Positions 7,593 to 14,683 of a stretch of DNA of 17,027 nt are shown here, in pieces. Position numbers and translations under genes: made by a program. The number at the start of each line of letters is the position of its first letter. Position 1 is the stretch's first letter. The stretch covers positions 1-17,027 of the forward strand of contig CAZYKR010000068.1 in assembly GCA_964648005.1 (NCBI GenBank). The letters are read 5' to 3'. Under the pieces are notes generated by a model that made no database searches, was not told the DNA's origin, and worked only from the letters and a program-made list of their open reading frames with translations. The DNA is from JAGQTE01 sp964648005 (GTDB taxonomy: Bacteria > Actinomycetota > Acidimicrobiia > Acidimicrobiales > Acidimicrobilacustridaceae).

Positions 7593-8411
7593 TCAGCGCG
7601 TTCCGTGGTCCGTTTCGAGCGCCGGGACGGCACACGTCCGCAGCGCGTGCACGGCGCCCGCCCGGTCCCCCGCCGTCACGACCGACTCCCCCACGAGCAC
7701 GGCGTGGTAGCCGGCGCCGGCGAGCACCGCGGCGTCGTCGCGCCCCCGCACCCCGGACTCCGCCACGCGCACCACGTCGTCGGGCAGCACCGACGCCACC
7801 CGCACCGCACGCTCGGTGTCGACGGCGAAGGACACCAGGTCGCGCTGGTTGACACCGATCAGCGTGGCGCCCACGGCGACGGCGCGCGCCGCTTCCGCCT
7901 CGTCGTGCACCTCGACCAGCACGTCCAGCCCGAGGCGCGTGCCGAGGTCGTGCAGCTCCGCCAGCTCGCCGGCGTCGAGGGCGGCGACGATGAGCAGCAC
8001 GGCATCGGCGCCCATGATGCGGGCGTCGCACACGTCGGCGGCGCAGACGGTGAAGTCCTTGCGCAGCACCGGCAGGTCGCAGGCGGCGCGCGCCGCCACC
8101 AGGTCGGCGATCGATCCGCCGAAGAAGGCCTCGTCGGTCAGCACGGACAGGCAGGAGGCTCCGCCGGAGGCGTACGCCGCCGCCACCACGGCCGGGTCGA
8201 GATCGACGGCGAGGTCTCCTTTGGACGGGCTGCGACGCTTCACCTCGGCGATGACGGCCAGGCCCGTGGCGGCGTCGGATCGGAGGCGGTCGGCGAACCC
8301 TCGCGTGGGCCCGGCGGCCTCGGCCTCGGCGATCAGGTCGTCGAGCGGCCGAGGGTCGGCGGCCGCCGCCGCTCGGTGCGCCGCCAGGATGGCATCGAGG
8401 TAGGTCGGCAT
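7593..8411 (-). CDS. trpC: Indole-3-glycerol phosphate synthase
   Basis: TrpC closes the indole ring: it converts 1-(o-carboxyphenylamino)-1-deoxyribulose 5-phosphate to indole-3-glycerol phosphate with loss of CO2 and water. The 272-residue, single-function protein has the expected length. Seen are IAEVKRRSPSKG (54-65), carrying the first catalytic Glu/Lys pair and substrate-binding loop, LRKDF with a further catalytic lysine, LVEVHDEAEA, IGVNQRDL and AESGVRGRDD. The ATG at 8411 shares its first base with the stop of the upstream gene (TGATG), so translation is probably coupled to the monooxygenase-like gene. An upstream extension of the frame is Arg-rich shadow sequence of that gene. It differs from the fused TrpC-TrpF of enteric bacteria; trpF is a separate gene downstream. 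Confidence 0.96.
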   Translation of the reverse strand: MPTYLDAILAAHRAAAAADPRPLDDLIAEAEAAGPTRGFADRLRSDAATGLAVIAEVKRRSPSKGDLAVDLDPAVVAAAYASGGASCLSVLTDEAFFGGSIADLVAARAACDLPVLRKDFTVCAADVCDARIMGADAVLLIVAALDAGELAELHDLGTRLGLDVLVEVHDEAEAARAVAVGATLIGVNQRDLVSFAVDTERAVRVASVLPDDVVRVAESGVRGRDDAAVLAGAGYHAVLVGESVVTAGDRAGAVHALRTCAVPALETDHGTR

Positions 8412-8722
8412 CAGATGGCGAGGCCCTTGGCGTCGGTCGGCGTGGCGAAGACCATGGTCGGCGCGTCGGCCAGCAGGCCGGCGAGCGCACCGAGCAGCTC
8501 CTTCATCCCGTCGCTCGAGCTGTGCGCGTCCAGGGCTTCGGTGTCCCGGTAGAGCTCGAACACCCACACGGCGTTCTCGTCGGCCTGGTCGAGATGGAAC
8601 GAGTAGACCTCGGTACCCGGCTCGTCGGCGACGACCGGCAGCATCGCTCGCAGGGCGTCGAGCATCTCGGGTCGCCGGCCGGGCTGCGCGGTGAGCTTCA
8701 CGAACGCGGACACCTTCGCCAT
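8411..8722 (-). CDS. Antibiotic biosynthesis monooxygenase (ABM)-like small protein
   Basis: This 103-residue protein resembles the ABM/YgiN dimeric ferredoxin-like family: an opening strand (AKVSAFVKLTAQPGR), a helix, EPGTEVYSFHLDQ, then VWVFELYRDTEALDAHSSS, the typical position of the F/W-E-x-Y and A-H-x-x-S motif. Members include quinol monooxygenases, heme-degrading enzymes and many of unknown role; no substrate can be assigned. The ATG at 8722 is chosen because the family fold begins there and a TACGCT box lies eight bases upstream. An in-frame ATG at 8821 would add a Pro-rich 33-residue extension. It is the first gene of the trpCFBA run and overlaps trpC by one base, so it may be co-expressed with tryptophan synthesis. 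Confidence 0.87.
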   Translation of the reverse strand: MAKVSAFVKLTAQPGRRPEMLDALRAMLPVVADEPGTEVYSFHLDQADENAVWVFELYRDTEALDAHSSSDGMKELLGALAGLLADAPTMVFATPTDAKGLAI

Positions 8723-8730
8723 GGCGTCGG

Positions 8731-8736
8731 AGCGTA
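8731..8736 (-). promoter_or_regulatory. Putative -10 box (TACGCT) for the ABM-trpCFBA operon
   Basis: TACGCT on the minus strand ends eight bases before the ATG at 8722. With no Shine-Dalgarno sequence visible, this suggests a leaderless or near-leaderless operon transcript. The gap 8723-8832 shows no attenuator-like Trp-codon leader. Confidence 0.45.
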
Positions 8737-8832
8737 TCCGGGCGCTCGGCGCGCCCACCGCATCGTTGCGGCGGACCGTCACCGGTGGCGGCGGCGCGGG
8801 CGGCCCAACCGGGACGCCCATGATCGCCGAGG

Positions 8833-9441
8833 TCAGCCGGTGCGCCCCGACGCTCGGGCGACGGCGACGATCGGCACCGCCACGAAGGCCACGAGGGCGA
8901 GGATGCCCGCCGCGATGCCGACGCCGACCAGTTCGGGCAGCGACGTCATGAACCCGATGACGAGGGCACCGAACGCCACCGCCGCCAGCGCCGCGGGCAG
9001 CACCTGCACCAGGCGCGGCATGGGGCGTCCCGGACCGTCGGCGAACTCGTCGGCGTCGTCGGCCGCACCCCCGAACGCACCGCCATCGGACCCGTCGTCG
9101 GAGCCGTCGTCGTACGGGACGAAGGCAGGGTTCGCCCCGCCGTCGGGACGCCACCGGGGCGGAGCGGGTGGCGCCATCGCGGCGAGCGCCGCGTCGTAGG
9201 CAGCGCGACGTCCCGGGTCGCCGAGCACCGCCCAGGCCCGGTTCACCTGCTGCATCCGGGCCTCGCTGCGCCGGCGCGTGGTCGCATCGGCGCCGGCCTG
9301 CCGATCCGGGTGGTGCGCACGCGCTCGTCGCAGGTAGGCGGCGCGGATCTCCCGGTCGGAGGCGGTGGGCCTCACCCCGAGCACGGCGTAGCAGTCGAGA
9401 TCGCCGTCCGTCGTCACGCCGTGCATCGTAGGAGTGCTCAT
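8833..9441 (-). CDS. Membrane-anchored J-domain protein
   Basis: The 202-residue product has an N-terminal J domain (about 15-85) with the essential His-Pro-Asp at 44-46 (ARAHHPDRQA) and the helix IV-type end GDPGRRAAYDAA, then a Pro/Gly/Asp-rich linker (about 90-142) and two hydrophobic segments (about 144-167 and 171-195) likely to span the membrane. It lacks the zinc-finger and substrate domains of true DnaJ. J domains stimulate DnaK-type ATPases; here the domain would be held at the membrane, but the client is unknown. The ATG at 9441 is supported by GAGGAG with a short spacer; an in-frame ATG at 9426 has none. It is divergent from the response-regulator gene, and one of the 11-bp boxes overlaps its start. 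About 110 bases separate it from the ABM-like gene. Confidence 0.88.
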   Translation of the reverse strand: MSTPTMHGVTTDGDLDCYAVLGVRPTASDREIRAAYLRRARAHHPDRQAGADATTRRRSEARMQQVNRAWAVLGDPGRRAAYDAALAAMAPPAPPRWRPDGGANPAFVPYDDGSDDGSDGGAFGGAADDADEFADGPGRPMPRLVQVLPAALAAVAFGALVIGFMTSLPELVGVGIAAGILALVAFVAVPIVAVARASGRTG

Positions 9442-9480
9442 CGTCTCCTCACCTGCGTCTCACCTCCTCCTCACCCGCGA
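9437..9480 (+). promoter_or_regulatory. Four 11-bp-spaced direct repeats, probable OmpR/PhoB-type regulator boxes
   Basis: CTCATC at 9437 and CTCACC at 9448, 9459 and 9470 recur at exactly 11 bp, one helical turn. OmpR/PhoB-family regulators bind such head-to-tail repeats, and the TCACC core matches that of the Streptomyces PhoP box (GTTCACC repeats, 11 bp). They lie between the divergent J-domain and response-regulator genes; the first overlaps the J-domain start. The complement (GGTGAG) is purine-rich, so part of the similarity could be Shine-Dalgarno-like sequence. Confidence 0.6.
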
Positions 9481-9486
9481 CGGTGA

Positions 9487-9502
9487 CCATGGCGCGCCAT
9501 GG
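9487..9502. promoter_or_regulatory. 16-bp perfect palindrome upstream of the response regulator
   Basis: CCATGGCGCGCCATGG is a perfect inverted repeat seven bases after the last 11-bp box. It may be a second operator or lie in the core promoter. It also contains the alternative ATG at 9499. A chance palindrome cannot be excluded. Confidence 0.35.
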
Positions 9503-9558
9503 CCGAGACCCCGGGAGGGCCGATCCGTCCCGCACCGGTGCGCGACGATGACGCCGTC

Positions 9559-10245
9559 ATGCACACCGACCAACGCACGATCGTCGTCGTCGAGGACGAT
9601 CCGAGCATCGCCGACCTCATCGATCTGTACCTGCGGCGCGCCGGCTGGCGTGTGCTGCTCGCCTCGGACGGGGCACACGGGCTGGACCTCGTGCGCCGAC
9701 ACACGCCTGATCTCGTCGTGCTCGACGTCGGCCTCCCCGGGGACCTCGACGGTTTCGACGTGTGCCGAACGATCCGCACGATGTCGTCGGTGCCCGTCGT
9801 GATGCTGACGGCCCGCGACGGCGAGATCGACCGTGTGCTGGGTCTGGAGCTGGGAGCCGACGACTACGTCACCAAGCCCTTCAGCCCGCGCGAGCTCGTG
9901 GCGCGCGTCAAGGCGATCCTGCGACGGACGACGGCGGCACCATCCGTCGCCGAGGTGCTCGTGCTCGGCGACCTCGAGGTCGATTCGGCGCGACGCGAGG
10001 CGCGCGTCGGCGGCGTCCCCGTGGCCTTGGCGAGCCGGGAGTTCGACCTGTTGGCGTACCTGGCGGCCCATCCCGGACTGGCCCTGTCGCGCCGGCAGCT
10101 GCTCGACGGGGTGTGGGGCGCGGCGTGGGTCGGCGACGAGCGGACCGTCGACGTGCACGTGCGCCAGCTCCGCAAGAAGCTCGGCGACGCCTTCGTCCTC
10201 ACCACCGTGTGGGGCGTCGGCTACCGCCTGGAAGGTCCCGGGTGA
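9559..10245 (+). CDS. OmpR/PhoB-family response regulator
   Basis: The receiver domain (about 7-120) has the acidic cluster Glu12-Asp13-Asp14, the phosphoacceptor Asp56 in DLVVLDVGLPG, Thr84 in MLTARD and Lys106 in YVTKPFSPREL. The C-terminal winged helix (about 135-226) has LASREFDLLAYLAAHPG, RTVDVHVRQLRKKL as recognition-helix region and the VWGVGYRLE hairpin. It would bind direct-repeat DNA after phosphorylation by the adjacent kinase. I chose ATG 9559 (228 residues) because the receiver begins a few residues later; an in-frame ATG at 9499 adds 20 residues of low similarity to any domain. Neither has a clear Shine-Dalgarno sequence. The stop overlaps the kinase start as GTGA. The four 11-bp boxes just upstream suggest autoregulation. 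Confidence 0.95.
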   Translation: MHTDQRTIVVVEDDPSIADLIDLYLRRAGWRVLLASDGAHGLDLVRRHTPDLVVLDVGLPGDLDGFDVCRTIRTMSSVPVVMLTARDGEIDRVLGLELGADDYVTKPFSPRELVARVKAILRRTTAAPSVAEVLVLGDLEVDSARREARVGGVPVALASREFDLLAYLAAHPGLALSRRQLLDGVWGAAWVGDERTVDVHVRQLRKKLGDAFVLTTVWGVGYRLEGPG

Positions 10246-11960
10246 AACGACGCCTGCGGTTGGCGATCGTGGGCTCGGTGGCGGCGGCCCTGCTGGTGGC
10301 GGGTGTCGGCACACTCGGCCTTGTGCGGATCGGGGCGGCGGAGCGCACCGAGACCGACCTGCGGGCACAGGCGCAGGCGACGGCGCAGCTCATCGCCAGC
10401 GCCACCAGCGGGTTCGCCCGCCTCGGCGATGCGGAGACCCGCGCCCTCGTCGCCCAGATCTGCGACGCGGCGCTGCCCGAGGACGATGTGGCGCGAGCTA
10501 CGAGCGAACGCATCCGCGCCGCCGTGTGCGACGGCGGTCTCGACAGCGTGCCTGCAGCGTCGGCCCGCATCTGTTCGGCGACCTGGGACGGCCTCGACCG
10601 GGTGTTCGCGCCCTCGGTGGAGGCGGCGCGCGCCACCTTCTGCGCCGGCCCGGATGCCGAACAGCTGGAGCGGTTCCGTCGTGTCCTGTGCGATGCCGAG
10701 GTGGTGAACACCAACGCCGCCGTGCGCCGGCAGATGCTCAACGCACGAGAGGCGCTGTGTCGCTCGATCGTTCGCCGTGACCTGCAGCGTGTGGCCCTCC
10801 AGGAGACCCTCGTCGACGAAGCGATCGGTCTCGTGGTGCTCGACGGCGACGGCCGGCTCGCGTCGGGGCAGCTGCCGTCCGGCGTCGCCGCCGAGGACCT
10901 CGACCTCGCCGCCCTGGCCGGCGGCGCCACCGAGTCGGGCCTGACGAACGGCGTCGCCTGGGCCGTGGCGCCGATCAGCACCGACGGGGACGTCAGTGCC
11001 GTCGTCCTCGAGCGCGAGGTGACCGCCGTCGGGCAGGCGCTGCCGTTCTTCCTCCTCGCCGCCGGCGTCACCCTCCTGCTCGGCGCGGTCGTCGCCGACC
11101 GGGTCAGCGCCCGGCTGACCGCGCCGTTGCACGACGCCATCGCGGCGGCGGAGCGGGTGGCGGAGGGCGACCTGACCGTCCGCCTGCCCGAGCACCATGA
11201 CCGGGCTGCGCCCGACGAGCTCGACGAGCTCGGGCGCGCCATCAACACGATGACGGCGGCGCTGGATCGCGCCCAGGGACTCGAGCAGCAGTTCCTGCTC
11301 TCGATCAGCCACGATCTCCGGACGCCGTTGACCTCGATCCAGGGCTACGCCGAGGCCATCGCCGATGGCGCCGTCGACGACCCGGCCATCGCAGCAGGCG
11401 TGATCCAGGCCGAAGGGCGACGGCTGGAGCGCCTCGTCGGCGACCTGCTGCTGCTCGCCACCCTCGACGCCCGCAGCTTCGGGTTCACGATCGGTCCCGT
11501 CGACCTGCGGGCGATCGTCCGCGACGCCGCCGAGGGCTGCGCGCCCTCGTGCGATGCCGCCGGCCTGCGCCTCGACGTGCACGTCCCGCCCGAGCCGGTG
11601 TGGGTCGCCGCCGATGCCGATCGCCTGCGGCAGGTGCTGGCGAACCTGGTCGAGAACGCCGCCAAGTTCGCCGCCGGCACGATCTCCATGGTGGTCGATC
11701 CCGCCGTCCCCGCCGTCGTGGTGGACGACGACGGCCCAGGCATCGCTGCCGCCGACCTGCCCCACGTGTTCGAACGCCTCTACGTCTCCGCCCACGAGCC
11801 GGTACGAGCCGAGACCGGTTCGGGCCTCGGCCTGGCCATCGTGCGGGAGCTGGTCGAGGGCATGGGCGGCGCCGTCACCGCCACGGCGGCCCCCGGCGGG
11901 GGCACACGGATGGTGGTCAGCCTTGCGGCGGGGCCACCGCCACCAACGGCAGCGCCGTGA
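10242..11960 (+). CDS. Sensor histidine kinase with six-cysteine extracytoplasmic domain
   Basis: The 572-residue kinase has a first membrane segment (about 7-29), an extracytoplasmic domain (30-263), a second membrane segment (264-285), HAMP (about 286-342), a dimerisation domain with His357 in SISHDLRTPLTSIQGYAEAI, and an ATPase domain with NLVENAAK (Asn472), DDGPGI (496-501), VFERLY (509-514) and GSGLGLAIV (526-534). The sensor domain has six cysteines at 74, 96, 111, 134, 150 and 173, forming three C-x21/22-C units about 38 residues apart, then a region (about 185-260) that could be PAS/Cache-like. These may form disulfides or a redox/metal sensor, but the ligand is unknown. The GTG start overlaps the regulator stop. 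Its 3' end overlaps the convergent ygfZ by 44 bases. Confidence 0.95.
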   Translation: MKRRLRLAIVGSVAAALLVAGVGTLGLVRIGAAERTETDLRAQAQATAQLIASATSGFARLGDAETRALVAQICDAALPEDDVARATSERIRAAVCDGGLDSVPAASARICSATWDGLDRVFAPSVEAARATFCAGPDAEQLERFRRVLCDAEVVNTNAAVRRQMLNAREALCRSIVRRDLQRVALQETLVDEAIGLVVLDGDGRLASGQLPSGVAAEDLDLAALAGGATESGLTNGVAWAVAPISTDGDVSAVVLEREVTAVGQALPFFLLAAGVTLLLGAVVADRVSARLTAPLHDAIAAAERVAEGDLTVRLPEHHDRAAPDELDELGRAINTMTAALDRAQGLEQQFLLSISHDLRTPLTSIQGYAEAIADGAVDDPAIAAGVIQAEGRRLERLVGDLLLLATLDARSFGFTIGPVDLRAIVRDAAEGCAPSCDAAGLRLDVHVPPEPVWVAADADRLRQVLANLVENAAKFAAGTISMVVDPAVPAVVVDDDGPGIAAADLPHVFERLYVSAHEPVRAETGSGLGLAIVRELVEGMGGAVTATAAPGGGTRMVVSLAAGPPPPTAAP

Positions 11961-12708
11961 CCTCGGCGTCCACGACCGTCTCGCCGCGCACGGCGACCAC
12001 GGCGCCGGGTTCGACCGTGCGGTGGACGAACGCCAGCGCCACGGCCCGGCCGAGCGCCGTCGAGGCTGCCGCGCTCGTGACGTGACCGACGGGCTCACCG
12101 TCGCGCTCGACGACGTCACCCGACGCCATGGGGCCGTCGGCGACCAGTCCCCGGAGCGGGCGCGGGACGTTGCCGCCACGGCTGTCGACGCGAGCCACGA
12201 GCTCCTGACCCGTGAAGCAGCCCTTGGTGAAGCTCACGCTGGCATCGACGACCCACTGGCCGAGCTCGGCAGGGATGATCACGTCGGTGATCTCTGCACC
12301 CATCGCCGGGATGCCGCGCTCCACCCGCCAGGCGGTGTGCGCCGCGTCGGGATCGTGCAGGATGGCCGGGCGCGCCAACTCGACCTCGATCGCCGCGTCG
12401 ACCCGCAGGAAGAAGCGCCGCAGCCGGGCCTCGAGCAGCGCACCGAAGCCGGCGTCGATGTCGAGCCCGAAGCTGTCGGCGCCGCGACGCCAGACCCGGC
12501 ACCAGGCATCGACCTTGCCCTGGGGTTGCAGCACGAAGGACCACGCCGAGGACCCGACGTCGAGGTCGGCGACCGCCTGGCTGAGCTGGCCGTCCAGGAA
12601 CGACGTGGCATCGGGACCGGCGACGCGCACCTCGTCGCGGACCACGGCGTCGGCGTAGCGGTCCGCCGCGGCGGCCAGGGCGGACGGCAGCGGGGCGGCC
12701 GGCGTCAT
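11917..12708 (-). CDS. ygfZ: Folate-binding protein YgfZ/GcvT-like
   Basis: YgfZ-family proteins bind tetrahydrofolate and support maintenance of certain iron-sulfur proteins. The hallmark KGCFTGQE is at 162-169 with the conserved Cys164; the N-terminal half has VAGPDATSFLDGQLSQ (29-44), typical of the GcvT-like fold. The 263-residue product is somewhat shorter than E. coli YgfZ but in range. The ATG at 12708 overlaps the trpE stop as ATGA; an in-frame extension upstream is Arg-rich and unlikely. It is the last gene of the hisI-trpE-ygfZ set, but an iron-sulfur repair role has no obvious link to tryptophan synthesis, so shared transcription may be opportunistic. Its last 44 bases overlap the end of the convergent histidine kinase gene. 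Confidence 0.93.
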   Translation of the reverse strand: MTPAAPLPSALAAAADRYADAVVRDEVRVAGPDATSFLDGQLSQAVADLDVGSSAWSFVLQPQGKVDAWCRVWRRGADSFGLDIDAGFGALLEARLRRFFLRVDAAIEVELARPAILHDPDAAHTAWRVERGIPAMGAEITDVIIPAELGQWVVDASVSFTKGCFTGQELVARVDSRGGNVPRPLRGLVADGPMASGDVVERDGEPVGHVTSAAASTALGRAVALAFVHRTVEPGAVVAVRGETVVDAEVTALPLVAVAPPQG

Positions 12709-14252
12709 GCCGGCTCGTCGATCGACGTGCCGGCGAGGGCGGCGCGGCGCTGTGCGGTCATCCGTCGGGCGCCGGTGACGGCGCTCAGGAGGGCGCGCGC
12801 CTTGTTGTGGCACTCGAGGTCTTCGTGCGCCGCCACGCTGTCCGCGACGATGCCCGCGCCCGCCTGGACCGAGGCGCGCCCGTTGCGGTCGATCACCAGG
12901 GTGCGGATGGCGATGGCCGTGTCGATGTTGCCGGAGAAGTCCAGGTACCCGACGACGCCGGCGTAGGGACCGCGCTTGGTGGGCTCGAGATCGTCGATGA
13001 TCTCCATGGCCCGGACCTTCGGCGCTCCCGAGACCGTGCCGGCCGGCAGCGTGGCGCGCAGCACGTCGATCGGCGTCCGGCCCTCGGCCAGCTCGCCCGA
13101 CACCTGCGACGTGAGGTGCATGACGTGGCTGTAGCGCTCGAGCACCATCGTCTCGTCGACCCGCTCCGTCCCGAACGTGACGACACGGCCGACGTCGTTG
13201 CGGGCCAGGTCGATCAGCATCACGTGCTCGGCCCGCTCCTTGGGGTGCTCGGAGAGCTCGGCCCCGAGGCGACGATCCTCCTCCTCGGTGCGACCCCGCC
13301 GACGGGTCCCGGCGATCGGCCGGCTGATCACGCGGCCGTCGATGAGCTTGACCATCGGTTCGGGCGAGGAGCCGACCAGCACGACCTCAGGGTGACGGAC
13401 GAGGTACATGTACGGGCTGGGGTTGATCTGGCGCAGCACCCGGTACGCGTCGAACGGATCGGCCTCGAGGTCGAACGAGAACCGCTGCGCCAGCACGACC
13501 TGGAAGATGTCGCCGGCCAAGATGTGCTCGCGCGCCACCTCGACGGCCCCCTGGTAGGCCTCGGCACCCATCGACGAGACGACCTCGGGGAGCGGCGCGT
13601 CGCGCTCGGGCGGCTCGACGAGCGGCTCGTCGAGCGGCGCGGCGCCGTCGCGGGCCAGCACCTCGAGCCGGGCGATCGCCTCGTCGTAGGCCAGGTCGAT
13701 CGCCTCGTCGTCGGCATCGGGCTCGACGAACGCGTTCGCCACCAGGGTCACCCGCTGGCGGAAGTGGTCGAAGGCGGCGAGCTCGCCGATGATGCTGAGC
13801 ACGGCATCGGGGAGGTCGGCGTCATCGGCCGGCACGGCCGGGAGCTGCTCGACCTCGCGCACCACGTCGTAGCCGAGGTAGCCGACCAGACCGCCGTGCA
13901 GGGGCGGGAGCTCGTCGATCTGCGGGGAGCGGTAGTGCGCCAGCAGGTCCTCGACGGCGACGAGGATGCCCTGGTCGAGCCGGACGTCGATCGGGAGGCG
14001 CCCGCCCTCGACCACGACCTGGCGACCTCGCGCCACCAGCGTGGCCGCAGGGTTGCGGCCGACGAACGACCAGCGGCTCCAGCGCTCGCCGTGCTCGACG
14101 GACTCGAACAGGAACGCCGGGCGGTCATCTCGGCACAGCCGGGCGAAGGCGGCCACCGGCGTCACCAGGTCGGCGACGAGCTCTCGCCACACCGGGACGA
14201 CCGTGTGGTCGCGCGCCAGCGAGCGGAAGGTGTCGCGCGACGGCTGGATCAC
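12705..14252 (-). CDS. trpE: Anthranilate synthase component I
   Basis: TrpE makes anthranilate from chorismate with ammonia supplied by the TrpG glutaminase, which is not in this window. The 515-residue protein has the chorismate-binding domain signatures INPSPYMYL, GTRRRG, HVMLIDLARNDVGR, HLTSQVSG, LPAGTVSGAPKVRAMEII, GPYAGVVGYLD and QAGAGIVADS. Near the N-terminus LFES (48-51) matches the LLES element that binds tryptophan for feedback inhibition, so allosteric control is probably retained. It resembles TrpE rather than PabB through this element and its trp/his context, though PabB cannot be excluded by eye alone. The GTG at 14252 overlaps the hisI stop (GTGA), with GAGG five to six bases upstream; the open frame upstream is shadow sequence of hisI. 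Confidence 0.95.
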   Translation of the reverse strand: MIQPSRDTFRSLARDHTVVPVWRELVADLVTPVAAFARLCRDDRPAFLFESVEHGERWSRWSFVGRNPAATLVARGRQVVVEGGRLPIDVRLDQGILVAVEDLLAHYRSPQIDELPPLHGGLVGYLGYDVVREVEQLPAVPADDADLPDAVLSIIGELAAFDHFRQRVTLVANAFVEPDADDEAIDLAYDEAIARLEVLARDGAAPLDEPLVEPPERDAPLPEVVSSMGAEAYQGAVEVAREHILAGDIFQVVLAQRFSFDLEADPFDAYRVLRQINPSPYMYLVRHPEVVLVGSSPEPMVKLIDGRVISRPIAGTRRRGRTEEEDRRLGAELSEHPKERAEHVMLIDLARNDVGRVVTFGTERVDETMVLERYSHVMHLTSQVSGELAEGRTPIDVLRATLPAGTVSGAPKVRAMEIIDDLEPTKRGPYAGVVGYLDFSGNIDTAIAIRTLVIDRNGRASVQAGAGIVADSVAAHEDLECHNKARALLSAVTGARRMTAQRRAALAGTSIDEPA

Positions 14253-14614
14253 GGGGCCTCGTCGCCGAAGGCCCGGTAGAAGCAGCTGAACTCCCCGGTG
14301 TGGCAGGCGCCGCGCCCTTCCTGCTCGACGACGAACAGCAGCGTGTCGCCGTCGCAGTCGTAGTACGCCTCGCGGATGTACTGCCGGTCGCCGGAGGTCT
14401 CGCCCTTGCACCAGTACTCCTGGCGCGAACGGCTCCAGAACCAGGTGCGGCCGGTCTCGAGGGTCTTGGCGAGCGACTCGGCGTTCATCCAGGCCATCAT
14501 CAGCACAAGGCCGGTGCCGTCCTCCTGGACGATGGCGGGCACGAGGCCGTCGCCGTTGTAGGTGACAGCGGCGAGCTGGTCGGGGGTGGCGGTGATGGGC
14601 GTGATGTCGGGCAT
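14249..14614 (-). CDS. hisI: Phosphoribosyl-AMP cyclohydrolase
   Basis: HisI opens the adenine ring of phosphoribosyl-AMP, the third step of histidine synthesis, using zinc. The 121-residue, single-domain protein has MMAWMNAESL (39-48), WFWSRSRQEYWCKGETSGDRQ split over 58-78, DCDGDTLL (86-93) and GACHTGEFSCF (102-112); the cysteines at 87, 104 and 111 are the zinc ligands by family knowledge, with aspartates of DCDGD binding magnesium. There is no fused HisE domain. The ATG at 14614 lacks a Shine-Dalgarno sequence, but TAGCAT lies nine bases upstream, suggesting a leaderless transcript. It overlaps trpE by four bases, tying histidine and tryptophan synthesis in one transcript. Confidence 0.96.
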   Translation of the reverse strand: MPDITPITATPDQLAAVTYNGDGLVPAIVQEDGTGLVLMMAWMNAESLAKTLETGRTWFWSRSRQEYWCKGETSGDRQYIREAYYDCDGDTLLFVVEQEGRGACHTGEFSCFYRAFGDEAP

Positions 14615-14623
14615 GGTCCGGTC

Positions 14624-14629
14624 ATGCTA
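14624..14629 (-). promoter_or_regulatory. Putative -10 box (TAGCAT) for hisI-trpE-ygfZ
   Basis: TAGCAT on the minus strand ends nine bases before the hisI ATG, in the 69-base gap after the GroES-like gene. If used, the mRNA has almost no leader, leaving no room for an attenuator before hisI. Confidence 0.4.
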
Positions 14630-14683
14630 CGGCCGGCGCGTCAGGCTCCGGAAACCACTTGGCCCGACGGCGGCAGCCCCGAA

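Noticed and set aside
8412..9154. Possible tryptophan attenuator or leader peptide before the trp operon
   Set aside because: No short ORF with adjacent Trp codons or alternative hairpins was found upstream of 8722, and the likely -10 box leaves almost no leader.
9499..9558. Longer response-regulator start at 9499
   Set aside because: It would add 20 residues before a receiver domain that already starts normally from 9559 and has no ribosome site; kept only as an alternative.
12807..14279. A 490-residue open frame antisense to trpE
   Set aside because: Composition is that of a shadow frame and trpE is certain on the other strand.
14615..14683. T-box, attenuator or riboswitch before hisI-trpE
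   Set aside because: The gap is only 69 bases, a -10 box lies nine bases from the start, and no leader ORF rich in His or Trp codons is seen.
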